From Microbacterium testaceum StLB037 (lineage in GTDB: Bacteria; Actinomycetota; Actinomycetes; Actinomycetales; Microbacteriaceae): DNA of 64,000 nt. The DNA is taken from assembly GCF_000202635.1 (NCBI RefSeq), contig NC_015125.1, forward strand, positions 3,918,035-3,982,034. Reading direction: 5' to 3'. The first letter of the stretch is position 1; the number at the start of each line of letters is the position of its first letter. The notes beneath the pieces are model-generated. The model was not told where the DNA came from. It did not search any database and saw only the letters and a program-made list of their open reading frames with translations. Below, in pieces: positions 16,109 through 25,401 of the stretch. The position numbers were made by a program, and so were the translations under genes.

Positions 16109-16915
16109 GTGAGCGACAACAACACCCCCGACCCGAACACCGGCGAAACCGGCGCCACGTCGGGAACCGACGCCTCCCCCGAACTGACCAGCGACGCCTC
16201 CGCGACGAGCAACGCCGCCCCGGAGGCACCCACGAGCCCCTCGGGGGGCTACGCCGCCGCTCCGCCGCCCCCGCCCGGGTACGACACCCCGGCGTACGGC
16301 TCCTCGGCCCACGCCGGCCCCACCGGCGCCAACGCGAGCGACGCCAGCTCGACCGACGTCAGCCCGACCAGCCCCGGCTCGAGCGACGCCGACGCTCCGA
16401 CGGCCGCGACCACCGGCGGATACGCGGGTGGGTACACGACTCCGCCCGCCCCCGGCTACGGCGCCCCGGCGGCCGACGCCGCCCCCGCGTATCCGGGTTA
16501 CCCCACTCCCTCGGCCGACGCCGCCCCCGCCTACGGCGCCACGCCCTACGGAACGCAGGGCTACCCGGCGCCCGCCTACGGAACCGCTGCATACGGCGCA
16601 CAGGGCTACTCCGGCTACGGCACGCAGGGCTACGGCTCGTACGCCGCGGCCGCGCGGACGAACGTGCTCGCGATCATCTCCCTCGTCGGGTCGATCGCGG
16701 GATTCTTCATCCTGCCGTTCGCCGGCCCCCTGGTCGGCGTCATCACCGGGCACATCGCTCTCGGCCAGATCAAGCGGAGCGGCGAAAAGGGTCGTGGCAT
16801 GGCCCTGACCGGAGTCATCCTCGGCTGGGTGAACATCGCGCTCGCCGTGATCTTCATCGCCTTCATCGTCATCGTGGCGATCGCGGGCGCGAGCAGCTCC
16901 AGTTACCGCTACTGA
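16109..16915 (+). CDS. DUF4190 membrane protein with Pro/Tyr-rich N-terminus
   Basis: A 268-residue protein with two parts. The first 180 residues are low-complexity, rich in Ala, Pro, Gly and Tyr, with repeats such as TQGY and PAYG. The last 85 hold two hydrophobic segments (NVLAIISLVGSIAGFFILPF and GVILGWVNIALAVIFIAF) around GHIALGQIKRSGEKGRGMAL, the DUF4190 pattern. Function is unknown; the disordered part is probably cytoplasmic. GTG 16109 is used, with GAGGGAA upstream. A TTGACA at 16038-16043 may belong to its promoter, but the -10 is weak. Confidence 0.8.
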   Translation: MSDNNTPDPNTGETGATSGTDASPELTSDASATSNAAPEAPTSPSGGYAAAPPPPPGYDTPAYGSSAHAGPTGANASDASSTDVSPTSPGSSDADAPTAATTGGYAGGYTTPPAPGYGAPAADAAPAYPGYPTPSADAAPAYGATPYGTQGYPAPAYGTAAYGAQGYSGYGTQGYGSYAAAARTNVLAIISLVGSIAGFFILPFAGPLVGVITGHIALGQIKRSGEKGRGMALTGVILGWVNIALAVIFIAFIVIVAIAGASSSSYRY

Positions 16916-16957
16916 ACGGTCCGCGTCCCACGCGAACGGGCGTACCCTGGGGGGACC

Positions 16958-17338
16958 GTGAAGACTTCGCAGCGCGCCCTTTCAGCGACGTCTCTCCCGC
17001 AGGCCCCGCGGGAAGACGCCGGTTCCCGTTTCACCAAGTACATGGTGATGATGGGGATCCGCATCGCCTGCTTCGTGCTGATGGCGGTTGTGCACCCGTA
17101 CGGCTGGTACACGTTCGTCTTCGCGGCCGGGGCGATCTTCCTCCCCTATCTCGCCGTCATCGTGGCGAATGTGGGCGCCGACGTGGGGGCGCGCACCGCC
17201 GAGACGCCCGAGCGGCAGATCGAGGCCCCCGGCGCGACGACGCCGACGCCGCCTCCCGCGGCACCGACCGTCATCCGTATCGCCGAGACGCCGCGACTCG
17301 ACGCCCCTCGCGACGCCCCTCGCGACGACGCATCGTGA
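16958..17338 (+). CDS. DUF3099 family membrane protein
   Basis: A 126-residue protein with two membrane segments (MGIRIACFVLMAVVHPYG and FVFAAGAIFLPYLAVIVANV) in the middle and a Pro/Ala-rich, charged tail. This is the DUF3099 layout of actinobacteria, function unknown. The GTG start at 16958 is preceded by TACCCT and a G-rich stretch. It opens a three-gene operon with the next two genes, which start inside or right at the previous stop codon. Confidence 0.8.
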   Translation: MKTSQRALSATSLPQAPREDAGSRFTKYMVMMGIRIACFVLMAVVHPYGWYTFVFAAGAIFLPYLAVIVANVGADVGARTAETPERQIEAPGATTPTPPPAAPTVIRIAETPRLDAPRDAPRDDAS

Positions 17339-17541
17339 ACGCCGAGGCCGCGGAATGCTCGCGAGCCGGATGCCGTGACACCGCCGTCTGGGCGATCCGG
17401 TGGCGCAATCCCCGGATCCACACCGTCGACCGCCGGAAGACCTGGGTGGCGTGCGCCGAGCACGTCGTCTACCTCCGGGAGTTCCTGAGCGCGCGCGACT
17501 TCCCCGTCGAGGTGCAGGCACTGGCGGGGGAAGCGTCGTGA
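17335..17541 (+). CDS. Conserved small protein (68 aa)
   Basis: A 68-residue protein starting at a GTG whose last two bases overlap the previous TGA (GTGA). It has cysteines at C8, C13 and C40 and a histidine at H43 (CSRAGC ... CAEH), which could bind zinc. Similar proteins are found beside SURF1 in actinobacteria, sometimes mislabelled acetone carboxylase. Function is unknown; tight coupling to SURF1 suggests a link to cytochrome oxidase maturation. Confidence 0.75.
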   Translation: MNAEAAECSRAGCRDTAVWAIRWRNPRIHTVDRRKTWVACAEHVVYLREFLSARDFPVEVQALAGEAS

Positions 17542-18431
17542 GCGCCCGGGAGATGCCCGCCGGCGCGCGGTGGGCCATGTACGTGGGCATCGCGATCCTG
17601 TTCGCGATCGCCTGCGCCTACCTCTCGAACTGGCAGTTCTCCCGCAACGCGGAGCGCAGCGAGCAACTGCAGCTCGTCGCCGAGAACTACGACGCGGCCC
17701 CCGTCCCCCTGGGCGACCTCCTGGCTCCGGGTGCCGACCTCACTCCATCCGACGAATGGCGACCGGTTCGCCTCGAGGGGCAGTACCTGCCCGACGAACA
17801 GCTCCTGGTGCGCAACCGGGCGCACAACGGCTCGGCCGCCTACGAGCAGCTCGTCCCGTTCCGCCTCACCGACGGCCGCACGTTCCTCGTCGACCGTGGG
17901 TGGCTGCCGCCGGGAAACAGTCAGTCTCTGCCCGACGACATCCCCGCCCCTCCGTCGGGCGAGGTCACCGTCGAGGTCCGGCTGCGACCGGGCGAGGCGG
18001 CTCCGACATCCGGTCGGACCGCTGAAGCCGGCCAGGTGCCCACCATCAACCTCGGTCTCGTCGCGGAGCAGACGGGTCCCATCGAGCCGGGCGCTTACGG
18101 CCTGCTCATGTCGGAGAACCCGGCACCGGCCACCGCGCCCCTCACCGTCGATCCGCCGAGCGACGACCCCGGCCCCTACCTCTCGTACGCGATCCAGTGG
18201 ATCCTCTTCGCGCTCATGGGGTTCGGCTTCATCACCTACGTGATCGTCAGCGAGCGCAAGCTCCGCCGCGAGGAAGCGGACGACGAAGACTTCGATGAGC
18301 CCGTCCCCGCCCCCGTGGCCGAACACCTCGAGCCCCGCCGCCGCGTCGACCCCGTCGCCCTGCACCGCGCGCGCAAGCGCCCGAAGGACCGCGACGCCGA
18401 CGACGAGGACGCCCTGCTCGACGCGCGGTGA
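17538..18431 (+). CDS. SURF1 family protein
   Basis: A 297-residue membrane protein with a transmembrane helix near each end (about residues 10-30 and 215-240) and the SURF1 core between, including EWRPVRLEGQY, LVRNRAHNGSAAYEQLVPF and LVDRGWLP. SURF1/Shy1 proteins help insert heme a into cytochrome c oxidase. The start GTG overlaps the previous stop codon. The tail after residue 240 is charged and cytoplasmic. The heme A and heme O synthases lie about 13 kb downstream. Confidence 0.88.
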   Translation: MSAREMPAGARWAMYVGIAILFAIACAYLSNWQFSRNAERSEQLQLVAENYDAAPVPLGDLLAPGADLTPSDEWRPVRLEGQYLPDEQLLVRNRAHNGSAAYEQLVPFRLTDGRTFLVDRGWLPPGNSQSLPDDIPAPPSGEVTVEVRLRPGEAAPTSGRTAEAGQVPTINLGLVAEQTGPIEPGAYGLLMSENPAPATAPLTVDPPSDDPGPYLSYAIQWILFALMGFGFITYVIVSERKLRREEADDEDFDEPVPAPVAEHLEPRRRVDPVALHRARKRPKDRDADDEDALLDAR

Positions 18432-18438
18432 ACCGGCG

Positions 18439-18462
18439 CGGATGCCGGGGCTGTGGCATCCG
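18439..18462. terminator. Terminator-like hairpin between SURF1 and the ABC-F gene
   Basis: CGGATGCC (18439-18446) pairs with GGCATCCG (18455-18462) around an 8-nt loop, between two converging genes. There is no T-tract. The arms are the over-represented GGATGCC word. Confidence 0.6.
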
Positions 18463-18485
18463 GTCCTCGAAGAACCGACCGCAGG

Positions 18486-20084
18486 TTACGCCAGCGTGAT
18501 CAGGTCCGCGTAGTCGCGGCCCCAGATGTCTTCGACGCCGTCGGGGAGGATCAGCACCCGCTCGGGGTTGAGCGCCTCGACGGCCCCCTCGTCGTGCGAG
18601 ACGAGCACGACAGCGCCCTCGTAGTGCGCGAGAGCGCCGAGGATCTCCTCGCGAGACGCGGGGTCGAGGTTGTTGGTGGGCTCATCCAGCAGCAGCATGT
18701 TCGCCGACGACACCACGAGCGTTGCGAGCGACAGACGCGTCTTCTCTCCACCCGAGAGCACGCCCGCGGGCTTCAGGACGTCGTCACCGACGAAGAGGAA
18801 CGATCCGAGCACCTTCCGGGCCTCGGTCGCGGTGATGTGCGGAGCCGACGACATCATGTTCTCGAGCACGGAGCGGTTCACGTCGAGGTTCTCGTGCTCC
18901 TGCGCGTAGTAGCCGATCTTCAGACCGTGCCCGGGCTCGAGCTGACCGGTATCGGGCTGGTCGACGCCGGCCAAGATACGCAGCAGCGTCGTCTTTCCCG
19001 CGCCGTTGAGGCCCAGGATGACCACGCGCGAGCCGCGGTCGATCGCGAGGTCGACGTCGGTGAAGATCTCGAGCGACCCGTACGACTTCGACAGACCGGA
19101 TGCCATGAGCGGCGTCTTGCCGCACGGCGCGGGCTTCGGGAAGCGCAGTTTCGCGACCCGCTCCTCGGCACGCACCTCGTCGAGGCCCGAGAGCATCTTC
19201 TCGGCGCGCGCGACCATCTGGTGCGCGGCCGCGGCCTTCGAGGCCTTGGCACCGAAGCGCGCGGCCTGCAGCTGCAGCGCGGTGGCCTTCTTCTCGACGT
19301 TGACGCGCTCCTTCTTGCGGCGCTCCTCGTCGGCCACCCGCTGGCGCAGGTAGTTCTTCCAGTTCATGTTGTAGATGTCGATGACCTGGCGGTTGGCATC
19401 CAGATAGAAGACGCGATTGACCGTCTCGCCGACGAGCTCGACATCGTGCGAGATCACGATGAGCCCGCCCTTGTAGCCCTTCAAGAACTCGCGGAGCCAC
19501 ACGACGCTGTCGGCGTCGAGGTGGTTGGTCGGCTCGTCGAGGATCATCGTCTGCGCATCCGAGAACAGAATGCGCGCGAGCTCGATACGCCGACGCTGAC
19601 CACCCGAGAGGGTCTTCAGAGGCTGGTCGAGGATGCGGTCGGGAAGCGACAGGTTGTGGGCGATGGATGCCGCCTCGGCCTCCGCCGCGTACCCGCCCGC
19701 CGCTTCGAAGCGCTCCGTGAGGTTGCCGTACTTCTTCATCGCCTTCGCGGCGACCGCCGGGTCGTCGTCGCCCATGGCCATCGACGCCTCGTGCATGCCG
19801 AGGGCGAGCGAACCGAGTCCCCGGGCGTCGAGGATGCGCGTGCGGGCGAGCATCTCGGGGTCACCGGAGCGGGGATCCTGCGGAAGGTAGCCGAGCTCGC
19901 CGGAGCGGTCGACGCCGCCGTTCGAGGGCAGCAGGTCGCCGGCGAGCACCTTGGTGAGCGTGGTCTTGCCCGCGCCGTTGCGCCCGACGAGGCCGATCTT
20001 GTCGCCGTCGGAGACGCGGAACGCCACGTCGGACATGAGCACGCGGGCGCCCACGCGGATCTCGAGGTCGTGCACGGCGAGCAC
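18486..20084 (-). CDS. ABC-F family ATPase
   Basis: A 532-residue protein with two ABC domains and no membrane segments. Domain 1 has GRNGAGKTTLTK, LSGGQRRRIE and ILDEPTNHLD; domain 2 has GLNGAGKTTLL, LSGGEKTRLS and LLDEPTNNLD. The linker (about residues 235-300) is Lys/Arg/Ala-rich. This is the ABC-F layout, whose members act on the ribosome as translation factors or antibiotic-protection proteins. Subfamily and any resistance role cannot be assigned here. The start is GTG 20084, with a likely -10 box TATACT at 20144-20139 (leader about 48 nt). Confidence 0.88.
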   Translation of the reverse strand: MLAVHDLEIRVGARVLMSDVAFRVSDGDKIGLVGRNGAGKTTLTKVLAGDLLPSNGGVDRSGELGYLPQDPRSGDPEMLARTRILDARGLGSLALGMHEASMAMGDDDPAVAAKAMKKYGNLTERFEAAGGYAAEAEAASIAHNLSLPDRILDQPLKTLSGGQRRRIELARILFSDAQTMILDEPTNHLDADSVVWLREFLKGYKGGLIVISHDVELVGETVNRVFYLDANRQVIDIYNMNWKNYLRQRVADEERRKKERVNVEKKATALQLQAARFGAKASKAAAAHQMVARAEKMLSGLDEVRAEERVAKLRFPKPAPCGKTPLMASGLSKSYGSLEIFTDVDLAIDRGSRVVILGLNGAGKTTLLRILAGVDQPDTGQLEPGHGLKIGYYAQEHENLDVNRSVLENMMSSAPHITATEARKVLGSFLFVGDDVLKPAGVLSGGEKTRLSLATLVVSSANMLLLDEPTNNLDPASREEILGALAHYEGAVVLVSHDEGAVEALNPERVLILPDGVEDIWGRDYADLITLA

Positions 20085-20308
20085 AGCGAACGTCCGTTCT
20101 TCGGGGTCGGGGATCAGCCAGAGAATGGCCAGCCACCCAGTATAAGACGCGCCCCTGCATGCCCGCCGACAGCCTCGTTTCCGACGACGACGCCCGCCGT
20201 CTTCGCCGCCCCGAGCAGACGCGAAAGCCTCGGGCCCGATAGCTCGGCGTCGAGACGATCGCCCGGATTCTCGGCATCCCGGTTTGCGTTCTCACCCGAA
20301 CCCTGACC

Positions 20309-20332
20309 TAAACTAAGCCTATCCTTACCTAA
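20309..20332 (+). promoter_or_regulatory. Iron-responsive (IdeR/DtxR) box and promoter of the siderophore operon
   Basis: TAAGCCTATCCTTACCTAA (20314-20332) closely matches the actinobacterial iron box. A TAAACT -10 (20309-20314) overlaps it, so Fe(II)-loaded repressor would block transcription. AGGAGG follows, 6 nt before the GTG at 20350. Confidence 0.75.
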
Positions 20333-20349
20333 CACGCAGGAGGCTCTTC

Positions 20350-21387
20350 GTGTCCCGATTCCGCGCTCTGGCGGCCCTCGCCGTCGGTTCCGCTCTCGTC
20401 CTTTCCGGCTGCGCCGGCACATCGGCCGCCTCCGGAGGGTCGGACGCGTCGTCCTCCTCCGCGAGCGACGCCTTCCCGGTCACGATCGACCACGCCTTCG
20501 GCGAGACGACGATCCCCGCGGCGCCGAAGCGCGTCGTCACCGTCAGCTGGGGCAACCAGGAAGCCGCGCTCGCCCTCGGCGTCGTGCCGGTGGCCATGCC
20601 CAAGGTGACCTGGGGCGACGAGGACGGCGACGGCCTCCTCCCCTGGGTCAAGGACAAGCTCGACGAGCTGGGCGCCGCTACCCCCACCCTCATGGACGAG
20701 ACGAACGGCTTCGACTACGAGGCGATCGCCGACGCCAAGCCCGACGTCATCCTCGGCGCGTACTCCGGGATGACGCAGGAGCAGTACGACACGCTCAGCA
20801 AGATCGCTCCCGTCGTCGCCTTCCCCGAGATCGCCTGGGGCACTTCCTGGGAGCAGATGACCCTGACGGATGCCAAGGCCCTGGGCCTCGAGGCAGAGGG
20901 CGAGAAGCTGGTCTCCGACCTCGAAGCCCACGTCACCGACGAGGCGGCGAAGTACCCCGCGCTCGCCGGGAAGAAGACGCTCTTCACGTACCTCGACCCC
21001 ACCGACCTCAGCACCGTCGGGTACTACTCCCTCAAGGACCCCCGCGCGCTCTACCTCAGCGAGATCGGCATGACGCCGTCCTCCGCCGTCGAGACCTCGA
21101 GCAAGGACAGCTCGACGTTCTGGTTCACGCAGAGCACCGAGAACATCGAGACGTTCTCCGACGTCGACGTCATCGTCGGCTACGGCACGTCCGAACTCCT
21201 CACCCAGCTGCAGGGCGACCCGCTGTGGTCGCGCATCCCCGCCGTGAAGTCGGGCGCGGCAGCGCTGCTCACCGACAACACCACCCTGGCCGCCGCCGCC
21301 AACCCCAGCCCGCTGTCCATCGGCACGAGCTACGGCGACGAGTACATCGCCACGGTCGGCGAGGCCGCCACGAAGGCCGGTTCGTGA
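20350..21387 (+). CDS. Iron-siderophore ABC transporter substrate-binding lipoprotein
   Basis: A 345-residue lipoprotein. A 20-residue signal ends with lipobox LVLSGC (Cys21). The mature protein is a FecB/FhuD-type binding protein: PKRVVTVSWGNQEAALALGV, YEAIADAKPDVILGAYSG and a C-terminal helix region. It would bind a ferric siderophore outside the membrane and pass it to the two permeases encoded next. The first gene of the iron operon, it has a clear ribosome site and an iron box upstream. Confidence 0.92.
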   Translation: MSRFRALAALAVGSALVLSGCAGTSAASGGSDASSSSASDAFPVTIDHAFGETTIPAAPKRVVTVSWGNQEAALALGVVPVAMPKVTWGDEDGDGLLPWVKDKLDELGAATPTLMDETNGFDYEAIADAKPDVILGAYSGMTQEQYDTLSKIAPVVAFPEIAWGTSWEQMTLTDAKALGLEAEGEKLVSDLEAHVTDEAAKYPALAGKKTLFTYLDPTDLSTVGYYSLKDPRALYLSEIGMTPSSAVETSSKDSSTFWFTQSTENIETFSDVDVIVGYGTSELLTQLQGDPLWSRIPAVKSGAAALLTDNTTLAAAANPSPLSIGTSYGDEYIATVGEAATKAGS

Positions 21388-21409
21388 CCCTCTCGGCACT
21401 CCCCGCCCG

Positions 21410-22456
21410 ATGACCGCTGTCATCCCGGCACCGCCCGCCCCCGGCGACGCGCGTTCGCGTCGCCGGGGGCGTCGGCGCGTCGTCTGGGCGGTGGTGCTGC
21501 TGGCGGCACTCGTGGGGGCTGTCCTCCTCTCGGTGACCTTCGGTGCCCGCGACGTCGCGCCCCACGACATCTGGGCGGGCCTGACGGGCTCGACCGACAC
21601 GGCCTCCGCGGCAGCGGTCGGCAAGCGCGTTCCCCGCACCATCCTCGCGATCCTCGTGGGCGCCGCCCTCGCCGTCTCGGGTGCGGTCCTGCAGGGCGCG
21701 ACGCGCAACCCCCTCGCCGACCCGCAGATCCTCGGCATCAACGGGGGCGCGGCGCTCGCGATCGTGATCGGCATCGCCTTCTTCGGCCTGAGCTCCGCCA
21801 CCGGTTACATCTGGACCGGCATGGTCGGGGCCGCAGCGGCGGCGATCTTCGTCTACGCGATCGGCTCCCTCGGCCGGGGCGGTCCGACTCCGCTGCGACT
21901 CGCGCTCGCCGGAGCCGTCACCGCGGTGGCCTTCAGCTCTCTGCTGAGCGCGATCCTGCTCCCCCGCATCAACGTCATGAACGTCTTCCGCTTCTGGCAG
22001 GTCGGGGGCGTCGGCGGGGCGACGGTGGACACGATCCTGCAGGTCCTGCCGTTCCTGCTCATCGGTCTCGTGATCTGCCTGGCCAGCGCGTCCGCGCTCA
22101 ACACGCTGGCTCTCGGCGATGAGCTCGCCGCCGGTCTGGGCGCCCGCGTGCGCACCGCACGCCTGTTCTCGTCGGCCGGAGCGGTGATCCTGTGCGGTGC
22201 CGCCACCGCGGTGGCCGGTCCCATCGGCTTCGTCGGGCTCGTGGTGCCGCACATCTGCCGCCTGCTGGTCGGTGTCGACCACCGCTGGCTGCTGCCCATC
22301 TCCGCGGCCGGGGGCGCGATCCTCCTCACCGTCTCCGACGTCATCGGCCGCGTCATCTCGCGCCCGGAGGAGATCGAGGTCGGCATCGTCACCGCGCTCC
22401 TCGGCGCCCCCTTCTTCATCGCTCTCGTCCGCCGCCAGAAGATGAGGGCCCTGTGA
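21410..22456 (+). CDS. FecCD-type siderophore ABC permease (first)
   Basis: A 348-residue permease with about nine to ten membrane helices of the FecCD/BtuC type, including the ATPase-contacting loop GLVVPHICRLLVGVDHR and GATRNPLADPQILGINGGAAL. The positively charged N-terminus (RSRRRGRRR) is cytoplasmic. It forms a heterodimer with the next permease to import ferric siderophore. Confidence 0.92.
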   Translation: MTAVIPAPPAPGDARSRRRGRRRVVWAVVLLAALVGAVLLSVTFGARDVAPHDIWAGLTGSTDTASAAAVGKRVPRTILAILVGAALAVSGAVLQGATRNPLADPQILGINGGAALAIVIGIAFFGLSSATGYIWTGMVGAAAAAIFVYAIGSLGRGGPTPLRLALAGAVTAVAFSSLLSAILLPRINVMNVFRFWQVGGVGGATVDTILQVLPFLLIGLVICLASASALNTLALGDELAAGLGARVRTARLFSSAGAVILCGAATAVAGPIGFVGLVVPHICRLLVGVDHRWLLPISAAGGAILLTVSDVIGRVISRPEEIEVGIVTALLGAPFFIALVRRQKMRAL

Positions 22457-23514
22457 GCACCGCTACTCTCAGCCCCGGTTCGTCGTCGACCCTCACCGCG
22501 GTCGTCGCCGGCCGTCGCCGACGCCGCCGGCGCTGGACGCTGGTGACCGGCATCCTGATCGCGGCCGTCGTGCTCGCCTACGCGGGCTCGCTCATGTTCG
22601 GCCAGACGTTCTACTCGCCCGCGGAGGTCTGGGGCGTGGTGACCGGACAGCTCGTGCCCGGAGCCTCGTTCACCGTCGGCGAGCTTCGGCTTCCGCGCGC
22701 GACGACCGCGCTGATGACGGGGCTGTGCTTCGGTATGGGCGGTGTCGTGTTCCAGTCGATGCTGCGCAACGCCCTCGCGAGCCCGGACGTGATCGGCATC
22801 AACACCGGCGCGAGCGCCGCCGCCGTCATCGGCATCGTCGTGCTCGGGCTCGGCGAGACCGCGGTGTCGGTCATGGCGATGGTCGCCGCCCTCGTCGTGG
22901 CCCTCTCCATCTACCTCCTCGCCTACCGCAAGGGCGGCTCGGGGGCACGCCTGATCCTCGTCGGCATCGGGATCGCGGCCATGTGCCAGGCGATCGTGTC
23001 GTACGTCATCTCGCGCGCGGCCGAGTGGGACCTTCCCGCCGCCATGCGCTGGATCACGGGGAACCTCAACGACGCGACGTGGGATCGAGCGGTCCCCGTT
23101 GCGGTCGCGGTGGTCGTGCTCGGTCCGATCCTTCTCGGACTCTCGGGACGCCTCGAGATCCTCCGCATGGGCGACGACACCGCCGCGGCCGTCGGACTGC
23201 CCGTCGAGCGCAGCCGCGTGCTCCTCATCGTCGCCGCGGTCGGCCTCCTCGCCTTCGGCACCGCGGCCGCCGGCCCCATCGCGTTCGTGTCGTTCCTCGC
23301 GGGCCCGATCGCCGTGCGCATCCTCGGCCCCGTCGGCTCCCCCGTCCTGCCGGCGGGTCTCGTGGGCGCGCTCCTCGTCCTCGTGGCCGATTTCTGCGCC
23401 CAGTTCGCCTTCGGCACCCGCCTGCCCGTCGGCGTGATCACCGGAGTGCTGGGAGCGCCCTATCTCGTCTACCTGCTCATCCGCAGCAGTCGATCCGGAG
23501 GGACGTCGCTATGA
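22453..23514 (+). CDS. FecCD-type siderophore ABC permease (second)
   Basis: A 353-residue FecCD permease. The GTG start shares GTGA with the previous stop, which implies translational coupling. QSMLRNALASPDVIGINTGAS and AGPIAFVSFLAGPIAVRILG are the usual conserved loops. The N-terminus carries a run of arginines (RRRRRRR), also typical of cytoplasmic tails. The ORF is open further upstream in another frame of the first permease, which is not coding. Confidence 0.92.
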   Translation: MSTATLSPGSSSTLTAVVAGRRRRRRRWTLVTGILIAAVVLAYAGSLMFGQTFYSPAEVWGVVTGQLVPGASFTVGELRLPRATTALMTGLCFGMGGVVFQSMLRNALASPDVIGINTGASAAAVIGIVVLGLGETAVSVMAMVAALVVALSIYLLAYRKGGSGARLILVGIGIAAMCQAIVSYVISRAAEWDLPAAMRWITGNLNDATWDRAVPVAVAVVVLGPILLGLSGRLEILRMGDDTAAAVGLPVERSRVLLIVAAVGLLAFGTAAAGPIAFVSFLAGPIAVRILGPVGSPVLPAGLVGALLVLVADFCAQFAFGTRLPVGVITGVLGAPYLVYLLIRSSRSGGTSL

Positions 23515-23545
23515 CCGCCTCCTCCCCCACCGAAGGAGTCACGCG

Positions 23546-24370
23546 ATGACCACCGAGCGCACCCTGACCGCGGACGGCGTCACCCTCGGCTACGGCGACC
23601 GGACGATCGTGGAGTCGCTCGACCTGGCACTCCCCCCGGGCAAGGTCACGACGATCGTCGGCGCGAACGCGTGCGGCAAGTCCACGCTGTTGAAGTCGAT
23701 GGCCCGGCTCCTGACCCCGACGTCCGGTCAGGTCCTGCTCGACGGCAAGGCGATCCACCGCCTGCCGACCAAACAGGTCGCTCGAGTGCTCGGTCTGCTT
23801 CCCCAGTCGCCGCTCGCTCCGGACGGCATCGCCGTGTCCGATCTCGTCAGCCGCGGTCGACACCCGCACCAGGGCGCTCTCTCGCGATGGACGAGCGCGG
23901 ATGACGCCGCTGTCGCGCGCGCCCTCGACGCGACCGACACCGCGCACCTCGCCGACCGCCCCGTCGACGAACTGAGCGGCGGGCAGCGCCAGCGCGTCTG
24001 GATCGCGATGGCACTCGCGCAGGAGACCGACGTGCTTCTCCTCGACGAGCCGACGACCTTCCTCGACATCAGCCACCAGATCGACGTGCTGGATCTGCTC
24101 ACCGATCTCAACCGCGAACGCGGCACGACGGTCGCCATGGTCCTGCACGACCTCAACCTCGCCGCACGCTACGCCGACCACCTCGTGGCCATGTCCCTGG
24201 GCCGGGTGATCGCCGCCGGCGACCCCTCGGAGGTGCTCACCGAGGCGACCGTCCGCGAGGTGTTCGGCCTCGACAGCCGCGTCGTCCCGGACCCGCTGAC
24301 GGGCCGCCCCATGGTCGTCCCGATCGGTCGTCACCACACGCTGGTCGAACCGGAGCAGACGCGGATCTGA
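23546..24370 (+). CDS. Siderophore ABC transporter ATP-binding protein
   Basis: A 274-residue FecE/FepC-type ATPase: Walker A GANACGKSTLLK, signature LSGGQRQRVW, Walker B LLLDEPTTFLD, H-loop VLHDLN. It powers ferric-siderophore import through the two preceding permeases. GAAGGAG lies about 8 nt before the ATG. A short 31-nt spacer separates it from the second permease. Confidence 0.93.
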   Translation: MTTERTLTADGVTLGYGDRTIVESLDLALPPGKVTTIVGANACGKSTLLKSMARLLTPTSGQVLLDGKAIHRLPTKQVARVLGLLPQSPLAPDGIAVSDLVSRGRHPHQGALSRWTSADDAAVARALDATDTAHLADRPVDELSGGQRQRVWIAMALAQETDVLLLDEPTTFLDISHQIDVLDLLTDLNRERGTTVAMVLHDLNLAARYADHLVAMSLGRVIAAGDPSEVLTEATVREVFGLDSRVVPDPLTGRPMVVPIGRHHTLVEPEQTRI

Positions 24371-24392
24371 GCGGCAGGGCGCGGCCCGTCGC

Positions 24393-25325
24393 TCAGGCCG
24401 TACGCTCGCCCTGGCCTTCTCGCCAGTACCCCATGAAGGCGACGCGCTTGCGGTCGACACCGCATCCCTGCACGAGCATCCGGCGCAGCGTCTTCACCAT
24501 CGACGACTCGCCGGCGATCCAGGCGTAGAACTCGCCCTCGGAGTCGTCGGGGCTGTCCCAGAGCAGGTCGACATCGACGTCGATGTCCTCGAGCACCTGG
24601 GGACGCGGCGCCGCCGCGCGCGTGAGGACGTCGCCCGAGACCTTCGTCCACGCCTCGACGGCTTCGATCAGGGCCTCGCCGTGCGAGCGGTCGTCGCGCG
24701 CGAGCCAGGTCACGCGCGCGTTCCGGGCGGCGAGGGGAAGCGCGTCGTCGATCGTCGGCACCTCGATGAACGCGTCGACGTCCATCCCGGGCTCGAGTCC
24801 TTCGAGGACCGCGCAGATCGCCGGAGCCGCCGTCTCGTCACCGGCCAACAGCAGGCGACGGGCCGTCCCGGGATGGAAGTCGATCCCCTGAGCCGACTCC
24901 GGACTCCGGGCATCCGGCCCGACGACGAGGATGCTGTCCCCCGCTGCGGCGACCTCGGCCCATGCTCCCGCCGGGCCGGCATCGTGATGAAGGACGAAGT
25001 CGACGTCGAGCTCGCGGGCCACGGGGTCGATCCGGCGCACGGTGTACGTGCGGAACGGCATCCGCTCCCCGTCCGGCAGATCGCGCCACCGGACGTACCA
25101 CTCGCCGTTGTCGATCGCGGTCGGGTCGTGCTGGCCGATGTCGCACAGCCGTCCGTCCGGCCCGGGCAGCACGATCTTGATCCGCTGGTCGCGCCGATCG
25201 GTGCCGAAGACATCGAAGTCGTCGGAGGTGAACGTGATGCGGGCGAAGTGCGGCGAGAGTCGCCGCGCCTCCTTCACCACGGCGACGTACGGGCGGTAGG
25301 CAGGACGTGTGGCGGTGGTGGTCAC
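24393..25325 (-). CDS. Siderophore-interacting protein (ferric-siderophore reductase, SIP/ViuB family)
   Basis: A 310-residue FAD-dependent reductase: the N-terminal flavin-binding part shows FRTYTVRR (the RxYT motif), the middle LLLAGDETAAPAICAVLE, and the C-terminus WIAGESSMVKTLRRML, all typical of SIP. The enzyme reduces Fe(III)-siderophore after uptake to release iron. It converges on the uptake operon, and its own iron box overlaps the start region. The GTG at 25325 has TATCCT 6 nt upstream, so it appears leaderless. Confidence 0.9.
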   Translation of the reverse strand: MTTTATRPAYRPYVAVVKEARRLSPHFARITFTSDDFDVFGTDRRDQRIKIVLPGPDGRLCDIGQHDPTAIDNGEWYVRWRDLPDGERMPFRTYTVRRIDPVARELDVDFVLHHDAGPAGAWAEVAAAGDSILVVGPDARSPESAQGIDFHPGTARRLLLAGDETAAPAICAVLEGLEPGMDVDAFIEVPTIDDALPLAARNARVTWLARDDRSHGEALIEAVEAWTKVSGDVLTRAAAPRPQVLEDIDVDVDLLWDSPDDSEGEFYAWIAGESSMVKTLRRMLVQGCGVDRKRVAFMGYWREGQGERTA

Positions 25326-25327
25326 CG

Positions 25328-25347
25328 AATAAGGATATCCTTACCTA
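25328..25347 (-). promoter_or_regulatory. Iron box with embedded -10 of the siderophore-interacting protein gene
   Basis: On the minus strand TAGGTAAGGATATCCTTATT forms a near-palindrome centred on AAGGATATCCTT. TATCCT (25337-25332) inside it is the -10, 6 nt before the GTG. Repressor bound here would sit directly on the transcription start. Confidence 0.7.
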
Positions 25348-25401
25348 TCTCCAGATGCCAGGCGCCCGGCATCCGATATCTCGGAGTCGAGCGACCCGGG
25401 C

